In this document: positions 45,701-56,570 of the stretch, one piece after another
How the letters are laid out: every line of letters starts with the position of its first letter
How positions within the stretch are numbered: position 1 is the stretch's first letter
DNA from: Isoetes taiwanensis
Taxonomy: Eukaryota; Streptophyta; Lycopodiopsida; Isoetales; Isoetaceae
DNA length: 64,000 nt
Assembly (NCBI GenBank): GCA_021234155.1
Contig: JAJEKV010000017.1
Coordinates: forward strand, 2,540,885 to 2,604,884
Reading direction: 5' to 3'
Notes under the pieces: generated by a model
Databases searched by the model: none
What the model saw: the letters and a program-made list of their open reading frames with translations, nothing else
Told to the model about the DNA's origin: nothing
Program-made: the position numbers and the translations under genes

Positions 45701-46109
45701 CCAAGTGTTTCCTTGATCAAATCATAAGAAGCGAAGATTGAAAACCTTATGTGCGCGATTCAGAGTTCATTCATTTAAGCTTTACTTTTTTCCTCCTGGT
45801 TGCATGATGTTTCAGATTGACACGAAAAGCCGAAGCTTTACATAAGAGCATCAAAAACTGTTCTTTCGCATTTCATCACCCATTTGTCAAACATACAAAA
45901 AAGGATATTTGATTTAAGGAGAAATTATAGCTGAGGAGTGATTGGCCCAACCAATCTGGAGGTCTTGATCACTTGGGGTCTCTGAAGACTGTTGCACATA
46001 GCCTAATTTGTGTGCAACATCTTTTTGGAGACTGTGTGCAATAGCGATTACTGACTGTAGCAATTACCTCATGTAAGCCATGTCTCTTTCTTCAATTGCG
46101 GAAGATAAT

Positions 46110-46250
46110 ATTTTTTTGGCCTTTGGTCTAGTGATAACACACTAGTCTTAGAACATGTATGTCTCGAGCTCGCGACCGCCCAGAGTCGCACTATGTATAG
46201 ACCCGTCTTATGGACCACTATAGGGTTCCATGGACATTAAAATAATATCT
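46110..46250 (+). repeat. tRNA-derived SINE candidate
   Basis: TTTGGTCTAGTGATAACACA resembles the A box and D-arm of a tRNA. About 35 bp later CTCGAGCTCGCGACCG resembles a decayed B box. A short unique 3' part follows. The A-to-B spacing fits tRNA-derived SINEs. No target duplication was found by eye. Confidence 0.5.
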
Positions 46251-49200
46251 ATAATATCAGGTAAATTGAACGGCTAGAATGGCGACAGCGGCAGCCGCCA
46301 TAGTTGACCAGTCAAAGCTTTGCCAAGAGCGATCTTTTGACACGGATCAGGGGCTGGAGGATTAGTGTGCTGCAGAGTTGGGCTTCAAGGAATATCTTCT
46401 ACTCTGATTGCACACGGAGGGCTACCATTAGTCTGGCCAAAATTTTCAGCCTTCACAAGAAATTGTTCTGTGGTTTTCTATTTCTGGTTAGACTAGTAAG
46501 TTTTTTTCTTTCTTTCTATTCCATCTTGTATCCTGCCTCTCATTACATTCCTGGCTTTTATTTTCTATCATGCTCCTCCGGTTTACCCCTTTCAATTTAA
46601 TGTTTCATATCTTGTAAACCCATCCTTTTTTCCCCTGTTCTCTCATCTTTTCTATACTTCTTATTTCTTTGTATGTTATTCCTTGGTCCTGCTTGCTTCT
46701 TCATCTCGACTCTCTGTTTTGCCCTTCCATTTTCCCGTTCTTTTTGTTTCCATTCACTCCCTTATGGCCACATAACTAAGGGGCTTCTGTGTTGCTGGTT
46801 CTAGACTATTGGTAGCCCTCATTAGCTGGTCCGTCAATGCTCATTCTAAGGTATCTAGTTTGTCACCTATTTTTGTTCGATGGAGGCGATTAGCTTCTAT
46901 AGATACACAATCCTATCTTCTTTTTTATTTTGGTAAGGTGTTGGACTTCGTGCCTACGCCGCAGTGCAGATGCATGCGGCGTTCCCTCCTCCCCTTGCGG
47001 GATTATTTTAGTCGTATACGTCTCGGTCCCTTCACCTAACCTATTCAAACTTCGAGAGGGAAGAGAGCAAGGCAGCGACGCCCCTACTGGGACTCCTCTG
47101 AAGAAAAGAAAAGATGCATTACATCGTGAAGTCATCGACCGTGGATACCATCGTGAAGCCATTGGAATGCGGATGAAGATGTTAAAGCGGATGAAGCTTT
47201 TCGATTGCCTGGCAGGAATTGCTGAAGCTTGAGGCTTGGCCGGATTTGCCCAAAAGCTTCTAGATGGCTGTTCATGCATTTCTTACAAAGAGTAAGCTAG
47301 AGGATTGAAGTAAATAGCTTCCGTTATATCCAAATCGTCCACCCAAGCTGGGAAGCAAAGGATTCTGAAACTTTGTTGTTCTTTTTAAAAGCGGAAATCA
47401 TGCATTCTTTGATATTAGAACTAAGTCTTTTTCCAAAACAGCCTTTCTAGCTGCAAAAATATCAATGCAAGCATCCTTGGCCACACCTTCCACATATTTC
47501 TTAATGATTGCTCATCATTTTTTTCCAGTATATCAATCCAAGGACCTTTTCTATAATTGGCAATAAAATGGTTGCTGGCCTCCCTCATCGATTTTTCTTG
47601 GACTTGGATTAATTCTTTTTGGACTTGGATTAATTCTTTGGTTTTTTTACAGCAGCAGGGGCTCATCTGTCCAGCTTTTCTTGGACTTGGACTTGAATTA
47701 ATTCTTTGGTTTTTTACAGCAGCAGACACTCATACGATCTTTTTGTGTGGTGGTAGAGTTCTTTTTAGCCATTCTTCTATTATATTGCTTGAAACACTGT
47801 CTTAACAAGCAGCTCACTCCGTTTGTCCTTTTCTTCCAATAGGAGCAACATCACAGGTATATTAGGTATATTTCTATTCATAGGGCCTATATTCTATAGC
47901 TTTTATATGGTTTAACTCTTTAGCTCCTATCTCATCCAAGCCAGTTTGTTTTAGAGAGATGAGGCATGCATTATATAGGTATTAGTTAGATGTTCAATTT
48001 TATGTGTTTGCCAACATTTTGTTGTCTGTTTATTTATTTTGCGGTTTGATTTCAAGCATCGTAGACCCATTACGAATTGTGCTTCGTTATTGCAGGGTAA
48101 GTTTAGACCGTGTCATTTGCACTAGAATTTTGATGATCTTTTTGTGACTGATCTTGATCTTTCAGCATCGTGAACCCATTCTGAGATGTGCTTTGTTTTT
48201 GCAGTATAAGTTCAGGTTATTCACACTAGAGTTTGTCAAGTTAATGAATAACTGATCTGGCAAAGCATCTTCTTTCTGTATCCATGATATATGTGTGAGT
48301 TTCTTTTCTATATGCCAATTCAAAGAAAAGAGGATATAAAATGATAGATCTGAATGTTGTGGAGTGCTTCACAACTCTCACAAAATTATGAAGATCATTG
48401 ATAATACAACAGTCCCTTATTCTTCTAAATTAGAAATATGGACGTTTGTTCTCTAATACCTCTCGCTGGCTAACAGTTAGGCATGGAAGAGTTTTATGGA
48501 TATTGATACTTGAATTTATCGCTTTTACATCTTGGACTTTTTCAGAAGTGAGTGTTTATACAATCTTCTTTATGTTGATGCAGGTACAGAAGGAATGTGA
48601 TGTCATGGGGAATGTGCATGCGTCGTTGTCCAGTGATGTTGCATTACATGTTATGGATTTGGGCGAAGAGCTTAGCTTTGTTACTCGCCAGCTAGCTCCT
48701 CTGTTTGTTGTTGGAATGGACTCTTGAAGTTTTATGACCAGGCCGATAGCATTTTGTGGATGAGTCATCGGATAGCGTATGTATGATTTCTGCGAACAAG
48801 ACTCATGTTTTCTAAGGATATCAGAAATCTAAGCTTATTTTGTCATGGACACTCACAGAAGGGTTTATTCAAGAGCTCCAAGTAAGAGTCTCTTTGTGCA
48901 TGAACATCTATATTCAGTGATAGTGAGAAACGTGGTAAATATCTAACTTCTTTCAGGTGAAAGGACTCCTAATGGAGTACGAATATCTGTCATTCATGAG
49001 GACGCATGGATTATAGTTCTGATTATACGCTTATTGGGCAGGCAAAATATGCATGGGAGCTTAACTCCTACCCTGGGGATTTGGATTTGGATAATATTCT
49101 TCTTCTTCTGGTTTGAGATTTTTGAGCTTAAGTCTAGCATCAAATTCTCCAATTTGATGGATTCGGGGGTTGGGTATGTATCAAAATATTGTAGGTTTAT

Positions 49201-49620
49201 TTGTTGAGTTTTGAAGTAATATTTTAAATTTGGTCGATTTAGTTGCTGATTGTAGTGGCCATTAGGAACATATTTAATGTGGGTCTTTTGTTTTTTCATA
49301 TTCATGCAGTCTATACTTTATATTATGGGCAGTGCGTCTGTTGGTAGCTCGAACTCAATTTTTTAAATTGCAGGTCTATCATACTCTATGATTTTTAGTA
49401 AGATCTTCATGCATTCTTCTTTTCGTTTTGCTTTAAGACACATTGATGATCCCAACTGAATTCAAAGCAAGAAGACAGGTTTTTGATAATTCAACGAAGC
49501 AAGTTGATGAATGAGCTGAAGAGTCTAAGGAATGCTTAGTTGACATGAAACATGGCCTTTACATGGCCTTTACAATACTGGAGCAGAGTGCATGCGTTGC
49601 CCAAGTAAGTATTCTTTTGA
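46251..49620. other. Degraded genic region, plus-strand exon-like fragments
   Basis: Three pieces have exon features but no recognised family. One is an ATG at 46279 with MATAAAAIVDQSKLCQERSF, which soon stops. The second is 48583-48727 after a GATGCAG acceptor, ending in a stop after FVVGMDS. The third is around 49480-49604, with an internal stop, ending GCCCAA|GTAAGT. A coding-like frame at 47729-47421 lies on the minus strand. Direct repeats occur at 47580-47720 (GGACTTGGATTAATTCTTT units) and 48055-48270 (109-bp period, AGCATCGT-ACCCATT). Confidence 0.35.
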
Positions 49621-50009
49621 GTAGTTCATTATCCTTCTTATCCTAGATCTCAATTCTCTATTGCAAATATACATCATGTTAATGCTGTCACACAATGGAA
49701 CATCAGTGCTTAACAAATTTGATCTCAGCATTGGGCTTCATGCAACAAACAACAAAGTTTCTTGATTTTGTAAACAGAAATGTAACCTCTAGCCCAGACT
49801 CATGCAAATTTCTATGAAGGATCACGTGCATCAAAAAATTGCACAAAAAAATATTACATTGCTTAATGTTTTAAGCATGCTATTTATATTGTTTCTTTGG
49901 AAGTAGCAATTGTGAGCTTTTGTAATCATGGGTTTGTGTATTAACTCATGGAGGGTTTAGGAAAATTCTTTTGTTTGTTTGTTTGGAAGTAGCAATGGTG
50001 AGCTTAAAA

Positions 50010-50830
50010 AATCCCCCTGAAACCCCCTTTCGTTCGGGTGCTAAGATATTTATAAATGTACTAAGAGGTCCTAGCATAAAAACCATGTTGTGCTGCATGT
50101 TCAAAAAGACATGATGATGTAGTTTGTATTAAGCGATTTTCTATGTTTGCTTTTGTTAGAGCCCGAAGTGCCCAAATTAGGGCCCGAAGGGCCCATTTTT
50201 TAATATAACAACCAACACATCACTACCATTAACATTAATTAACACAAACTATTGCATTCAACACATTGAAATTAAAATCCCCCTGAAACCCCCTTTCGTT
50301 TGGGTGCATATTCACATGGGGGGTTACGTAGGGCAGCGAGAGCCCCTAAAAACTTACAATACATGTACAAAATTAACACCATTAAGTACATTCTTACAAA
50401 CTTTATAGTATTTCGCAAATCTCAATATACAGTATACAAAAACTTGTACAGGCATACCCCACAAACGAGGATCGCTATGCACGGTTAAGATCAAAGAATA
50501 AAGGGCAAATATGCCCATCTGACAGCTCTCGTTGCCCGAAGTAACCCCCCATGTGAATATGCACCCAAACGAAAGGGGGTTTCAGGGGGATTTTAATTTC
50601 AATGTGTTGAATGCAATAGTTTGTGTTAATTAATGTTAATGGTAGTGATGTGTTGGTTGTTATATTAAAAAATGGGCCCTTCGGGCCCTAATTTGGGCAC
50701 TTCGGGCTCTAACAAAAGCAAACATAGAAAATCGCTTAATACAAACTACATCATCATGTCTTTTTGAACATGCAGCACAACATGGTTTTTATGCTAGGAC
50801 CTCTTAGTACATTTATAAATATCTTAGCAC
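50010..50830. repeat. Fold-back element 2 (about 0.8 kb inverted repeat)
   Basis: Arms 50038-50197 and 50669-50830 are reverse complements, with ends GTGCTAAGATATTT and AAATATCTTAGCAC. They enclose a ~470-bp core (50198-50668) homologous to that of fold-back 1, itself with ~110-bp inverted ends. A partial extra piece of the core (AATCCCCCTGAAACCCCC...GGGTGC, 50010-50040) abuts the left arm. Confidence 0.85.
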
Positions 50831-51667
50831 CTCTTACATACATTTACAAATGTTATACAAGCAGTAAAAAAAAGGTTCCTCAATGTTCCCCGGTTCCTCA
50901 ATGCTCCCCCGTGAGAACTTCAACAACAAATGAGAACTTCAAACAAAAAACATTGTACTTGCTGACATGTAAAAAGCAAGGTACTTATTGCATGAGTATC
51001 CAATCAAATCCCTCAAGCACAACTTCCGGTAAGATAGAAGCCTGCAGTTGCGAATGAAAATTGCGAATGAAAATTATGACACCGAGAGATATCTCATAAA
51101 TTCAATAGTTTTAATAATATAATAGGTAGTTAGAGGAAATAATATCCAAATTGATGCACATCATCATTCAATATTACCAATATATATCCTGCAGTTTTGG
51201 TAAATAAGTCTCCTTGAAGGAAACATTATGACAAGACTGTCATTCATTTGCAAAAACATCGCATTGTTGAAATAAAGCACCACCAAGACTGGCCAGCTAA
51301 CTGCCTGCTTGCAGAACAAGCTTTTGCAGAGGTGGAATTACATCAGGCAATAAAAATGGTTGCTGCCATATTCCTTGCTGCCAAATTCTTGGCAAAACAG
51401 GGCAGAGTGGGAAGAAATACCATCTTCATTTCATCAAAAGTGATGAAGAAATAGACGAGACCACATGAGATAGAAGTTTGCTTATGCAAGATCCATTATT
51501 GGGCACCGTAAAAAAGAATGCCGATATATTAAATTTTGCAGCAATAAGTCAGAAACCTGGACTTATTGAAGGTACTGGGATGTAGTAAATTTTGTACCTT
51601 TCAATTCAAAGTTGGCAGTGGCAGATAGGATTAAAAAAGCCTTTGAAACATAGATAACAGATTCTAT
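50831..51667. other. Intergenic DNA, nothing recognised
   Basis: Includes a short CGGTTCCTCAATG / AGGTTCCTCAATG direct repeat near 50874-50900 and a 68-codon plus-strand frame (51248-51454) without a known domain. Confidence 0.4.
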
Positions 51668-52118
51668 TATGATGATTCATCCTTGCTCTGCAGCTTTTGT
51701 TTTTTTCGTTGGTGCACGTCCTAAGTATAAATACATGCTATTGTGACCTGTACAAATGCGAATTCATAAGTAAATGCTTGAATATTTCCCTGACAAACAA
51801 AATTATGTTGTACCTCAGTTGATCTTGCAAAAACTTCAGGTCGTCATTACTGGCTTCCAAACTGACGCTTGCATTATCCAAATTTTTTTTAAAAGAGATT
51901 CTGCCTGCACCAATATATTGATCAATCATCAACATCAACAAATAAGAAAGTAAGACTCTATGGCTTCTCTTGCATATATGTAAGGCCAAACCTCTTCATA
52001 TGTGTACTCCAACATGACATTTGCACCAAGCTACAAGCACATGGAGGTTGTGTCTTTAATAGAGGCCTGTGAATATACACCTTCTGCCACCTCATAGTCC
52101 ACTTTTAGTACCAGAAAT
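51668..52118 (-). pseudogene. Prefoldin subunit 3 pseudogene
   Basis: Three exon-like blocks of prefoldin subunit 3, a chaperone subunit that hands nascent actin and tubulin to CCT. The first (about 52118-51992) reads VDYEVAEGVYSQA then MCL-stop-LGANVMLEYTYEE, before a GAG|GT donor. The second (51904-51814) follows GGTGCAG and reads KKNLDNASVSLEASNDDLKF, then LQDQL, before AG|GT. The third (51747-51668) follows TACAG and reads VTIACIYT-stop-DVHQRKK. Two conserved Trp codons (in CLWLGANV and YxWDVHQ) have become TAG, and one base is missing from the A run opening block 2. Retained introns show it is not a processed copy. The N-terminal helix is not seen. Confidence 0.85.
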
Positions 52119-52569
52119 ATAGTAAATGATTAAGACCAAAGCAACATATTTCTACAAAGAAGAATTATCTTTAACGTAGATGCCATCGGTTCAACTCAAC
52201 TGCTTGCCATCGGTTCAACTCAATGTAGATGCTAATTTGCTCTAAAAACTTTTGCTCGGCGGGGTTTGTGAGAAAGAACCTTGTATTATAACTCTCGCCC
52301 AAAGACTATGGCATCCGTGAGAAACCGATTACTATGCAGCTCTTCACCGCCACATGCGCAGCTCTTTCCCGCCAATTCCATCCGCTTTCGCCTACGCAAG
52401 ACATAGATCGACAAGTCGGGCTCTTCGGAAGAAGAGCCGTGGAAAGGGTGGACCTTACATCCAACCCTAAAATATGCAATTTCGACTCTTGCATGCAAAG
52501 AGAGGTTTATACAAATATTTTTCTTATACATCTATACAAACACATGGGTGCTAACCATTAAAAAACAGC

Positions 52570-52725
52570 AGAAAATCGATGCACCATGTATGTGCACTCT
52601 AGAAATACTTATTCGTACGCTCCATCAAATACATCTACCAAATCATAGCAAAACCATAGAAAAAATAGTATAAAAACACAAAAAAAACCCCCTGTTATTT
52701 TGCTACATATTATTCTATAGGGTTT
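52570..52725 (-). repeat. Dispersed repeat, inverted partner of 36480-36625
   Basis: See the partner entry. The orientation is opposite to the 36-kb copy. Confidence 0.55.
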
Positions 52726-52960
52726 AGGACTTTTGTTTTAAGTTTTAAAATATTGTGCTGGATTTGGTATATGGAAGTGAAGGGTGACAATAATGAATTG
52801 TATATGGATTGAGAAAGCAAACCTTAATGCAAATAATTGCTTAACCTGGTACAAATTTCTTTTCCCCTCCTTGGAAATTCTTTGGCCCATTATCCCCACC
52901 CCTTCGTGGACAATAATCCATATGGATTATATTTTGAAAGATGTTCGTCTGAATAGCAAC

Positions 52961-53125
52961 TTGAGTACCTTGGTTTTTCTATGTTGTATCAATTTGGAAT
53001 TTCTATAAGAAAAAAAAACTATTTCACTTAAGATCACTTTGAGTACCTTGGTTTTTCTATGTTGTATCAATTTGGAATTTCTATAAGAAAAAAAAAAAAA
53101 AAAAACTATTTCACTTAAGATCAGT
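52961..53125. repeat. Tandem duplication (two ~78-bp units)
   Basis: Each unit begins TTGAGTACCTTGGTTTTTCT and ends in an A run followed by CTATTTCACTTAAGATCA. The units are identical apart from A-run length and the junction. Confidence 0.85.
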
Positions 53126-54329
53126 TTAAATAATTATGCATCTGCACGAAAAGTCATATGTTAGGGCATAGGGTTTATAGTTTTAGGGTCTAGAGTTTAG
53201 GGTTGGTTCAAGGATTTATCACATCATTAAACTTGAAGAACTGAAAGGATGTAACATAAGTGGAGCATGCAATGCTATTGATCATGTCATCACACATGAC
53301 GCAACCGCCCGATGGTTGGTAGGAGCCACATGACGCAACTACAAGCATATGAGTCAAACATGTTGACGTCTTTGGTCGTTTTACTTACATCATAGGATCT
53401 TTTTTAACTTAAGTTAGGCTTGAAATAGATGAAATATGCCTTCACCCCAAACATTATGAAACCAAAACAAATGAATAAGTAGAATGATATGTACTTACTT
53501 AAAATACTTTTGAGGTGGGGTATCCACTTTTTTCTGGTTGTCCTTATATTGTGATATATGCTAATAGGACCTATAAACCTTATAATTGCAATTTTATTAT
53601 CCAGGCATTAGATTTGCAATCTTTCACAAAACTCTAAAGCAATACCCTAATCTGGATGCACGCTGTTATATCTACGCATTCTATTCACCCTACGTTGTCT
53701 ATTGTTCCTACCTACCGTCAGCTAATGCCTGAGACTCCTTTACATCTATAGACACGAATACATTTAGTGCTTATAGTTCCACCTACAAACCCTGTTACGT
53801 CTACTCATTCCATATGTCCATGACAAATGCCCAGCATCGCCGGGCACACGTTTCTAGTGTTTATAATCAAGATGGGCTTCTGTGGCTGAAGGGAAGGATT
53901 TTCAGGAAAGAATGGTGATTACTAGTTATAATACTCTATGGAGCAAGAAGATGGTGTGGATTAATCCTTAGTACATTGAGGCAGATATATCTTCAGGTGG
54001 GGAGCTTTATGGTTCTGTCTACAGTGGAACTGGTTACTTCTCTTGTAGTAATGTTTCATGGAAGAAGAAAATCGTAGTCCCCTTCAAAGTACCGGTTCAT
54101 TCACTTCAACCAATTTGCTTGCTCTTCATTGATTACAGATGTGGGAAGATTATCTCAGAATGCACTAGATCAGGTTGGCTCCATCATAGCCATCCAACAT
54201 CTTGGTTTTGTTAGATAGTCTTACAGATGGCTGCGAGGTTGCTGCAAAGTTGACTCTTACATTGGCCACTTAAAATTGGTGATGCTCTTAACTTTAATAG
54301 GAATGTTAGCTTGAAGGATTTCAGTTTGG

Positions 54330-55242
54330 TCGTGATGTGGCCTGTGCACAAGAGCCAACCTGGTTGTGGATGCTATGATGTGGTTCAGCACCATACAACG
54401 GACACAATTGGTGAAGCGGAGGTGGAGCCTTGCTGAGCGTGGCTACTGGGGCTCCTACAATGTGCTAGGTCTACTGTCGGCCATTGTGTGTGGGCCGGGT
54501 ATGTGTGTGGGCTTGGGTCGTAGGATATGGGCTTTATGGACGTCCTCGACTTTGCATAGATTTAGGGGGTAAGTCGGGTATGAATACAGGTGTTGCAGGT
54601 GTGGCAGGTATCCTCTAGCACACCCAGGGAACCGTTGAGATCCGGGAGGGGAAGCTTCTCCGACCTGCCTCATCGGACCGGGGAGATGTAACCCGGAGTA
54701 GTCCCATAGGATGATTCCTTGGGATTGCGTCTTCGGAGGGCTACAAGCACGTCATAGCATCATTCAGCCTATCTGTAAAGTGTGCACAGGAGGGGCGGAT
54801 GGAGTGGACTACCCCAGCCATTGTCTTATGCCAGCCAAGGCCATGTTATACTTCTGTCTGCTGATATCTTGAGGCCCTGACCGTCAGTTGTACCCATGGA
54901 GTCTGAGCCCCCGGGTAGCGCCCTTGTCATGTTGTGTCGCTCATATTATTTATGCTTGTATTGTCTTTTCGTTGATGATGATGGATGGGCCACCCTTCGT
55001 GGTGGTATATTATTTATTGGTATTGTTGCCAGGTGCTAATATGTATGTACGCTTTCGCTATATAAGATTCCCATAGAAGGCGTAGGACGAATGACACCTC
55101 CGTGTCCTTCACTCGGACACTTGGCTATCACAAGTGGTCCGAGTTAGACGGAGGGCCTTTCCGTGGTGATGGATTCGCCATGGGAGGGGAATTTCCTGTA
55201 TTTATACGATGGGAGCATCGAATGGATTTGGGGAGCGTCACA
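54330..55242 (+). repeat. Truncated, diverged LTR related to the large element
   Basis: Colinear with the last ~800 bp of the 9329 LTR. Shared landmarks are GTGCACAAGAGCC, GTGTGCACAGGAGGGGCGGA, GAGTGGACTACCC, GGCCACCCTTCG, AATGACACCT and the GTCACA end. The 5' portion is missing. It belongs to the same superfamily of LTRs but a different subfamily. Confidence 0.8.
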
Positions 55243-55243
55243 A

Positions 55244-55256
55244 TGGTATCAGAGCC
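55244..55256 (+). other. Primer-binding site of the diverged LTR element
   Basis: TGGTATCAGAGCC begins one base after the LTR end, the same arrangement as at 10928. Confidence 0.85.
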
Positions 55257-55489
55257 ATGATTTTGGTAGTCCATATCATAGCACTGGCCATATTCTAACT
55301 CTTTAGTTCGATAATTAGTAGGGGACTTTAATCTAGGATAAACTATTCCAATCCCATAGCTTGTATGTATGTTGACTTAGTTATGGAAGGATTAACCTAG
55401 TTACGAATTAAGGCGTGAGTCCTTAGAATCAAGTATATTAAGTTTTTAGAGAAAAAGAGGTCCCTGGTTTCCACGGGCCATAACTTTCT

Positions 55490-56336
55490 CTAGGTAACTC
55501 GGATTGAGGCAATTTTTGCGCCAACACGTCGGGCATGATTCATCTTTTTTACAATAGGCACAAACAGTCTCTGACTTAGGTTGCTCAAGTCTAGCAAATT
55601 ACTGTTTATCACCTCCACGACTCCAACTTCTACTACGACTATGAGTGCGCTTTGTATCAGTAACAAAGGCCGCCTTTTCATTTTCTCGGCCTCGTTTCTT
55701 ACTATCAACAAGTAAAGCTTGATCTTCATGCATAGCTTGCCTTTGCAACTTTCGAACCCCATCTTTTAGTAATTCACAAGCTCGATCTAACGTCATAAAT
55801 TTTTAATTGTCTAGCACAGTCGTAAGAGTCTGAAGCTCTTCTGGCATGGATTCCAGATCATGCGGAATACTAGCACCAGCTGCAGACAGTGCTTCTAGAA
55901 GCGCTTTAAATTTATCCACATGTTCGTCGAACAAATCATTCAAATGATACTGCAATGATGCAAGATCCTTGCGGAGACTAATCACTTCATGCATAGTCTT
56001 CTTCATATAAGTTTTTTCTAAATGCTTCCAGACTTGACTAGAAGTAACAAAATCCTTAGCGTCCATTAAAATGGATTCTTTAAGAGCATAGAGAATCAGT
56101 GCTCGACCTGTTTGATCTTTTTCATTCCAGTTGTCTACATTCTTAACCCAAGCATCGTATGCAGCACCATTCAAAACAAGATTGTCGGTAGTTACATCAA
56201 CCGGCTGCACCGGAAGAAGCTTACTTCCGACCACAATTCCAAAAAAGCTTTTCACTCTGGAGGACAAACTCCATCTTGATCTTCCAAGCTGGATATCCAA
56301 AAGTTTTCGTCCCAGTGAGCCCTCAAAAATTCACAA
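55490..56336 (-). pseudogene. Copia gag fragment
   Basis: The frame 56300-55803 encodes a gag core with NGAAYDAWVKNVDNWNEKD and SSQVWKHLEKTYMKKTMHEV, matching the UBN2/copia gag family. The next frames (55796-55490) give an Arg/Ser-rich segment and a knuckle-like CAYCKKDESCPTCW, in which the canonical CCHC histidine is not evident. At least two frame changes are present. Confidence 0.75.
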
Positions 56337-56353
56337 CTGCTCCAGATTTTGAT

Positions 56354-56369
56354 GCAAGCTCTGATACCA
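56354..56369 (-). other. Copia primer-binding site (initiator tRNA-Met)
   Basis: The minus strand reads ATGGTATCAGAGCT directly beside the LTR. Confidence 0.75.
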
Positions 56370-56570
56370 TGTTAAACTTGCTAGTTTACTAAGAAAGCAC
56401 AAAAGAGAGGTATGCACCACAACAGAAGACATGTATATTAAATAATATATGTTACAATATATAAGTACCATAAAAGGTACATACAAGGAAAAAGGTGAAA
56501 GATAAAAGGAGTTCACGTTGCCTTTTTATAAAGGTATGCTGCCTTCCTAATATAGACAGCTTCGCTAACA
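56370..56570 (-). repeat. Short copia LTR (201 bp)
   Basis: The ends are TGTTA and TAACA. It contains TATAAAAAGG on the minus strand at 56530-56521, about 40 bp from the LTR 5' end, a plausible promoter. The outer boundary is inferred from the terminal motif only. Confidence 0.6.

Larger units (their letters stand above)
52119..54329. other. Intergenic DNA with short repeats
   Basis: No gene was recognised. It holds a short duplication of TGCCATCGGTTCAACTCAA near 52180-52225, the dispersed repeat at 52570-52725, and a 78-bp tandem duplication at 52961-53125. A run of TTTAGGGT-like motifs at 53165-53205 is too degenerate to call telomeric. Confidence 0.45.
55490..56570 (-). mobile_element. 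Truncated Ty1/copia element (5' LTR plus gag)
   Basis: The minus-strand order is LTR (56570-56370), primer-binding site, then gag. The element stops within the gag zinc-knuckle region near 55490, next to the internal part of the diverged LTR element. No RT or integrase and no second LTR are in the window. It is a different family from the 23.6-28.8 kb copia. Confidence 0.75.

Noticed and set aside
46930-47232. 100-codon plus-strand frame rich in Arg/Lys/Met
   Set aside because: No recognised domain and no splice or start support; mentioned only as part of a degraded region.
53165-53205. TTTAGGGT-like run as an interstitial telomere
   Set aside because: Units are irregular and few (TTTAGGGTCTAGAGTTTAGGG), so it does not qualify as a TTTAGGG array.
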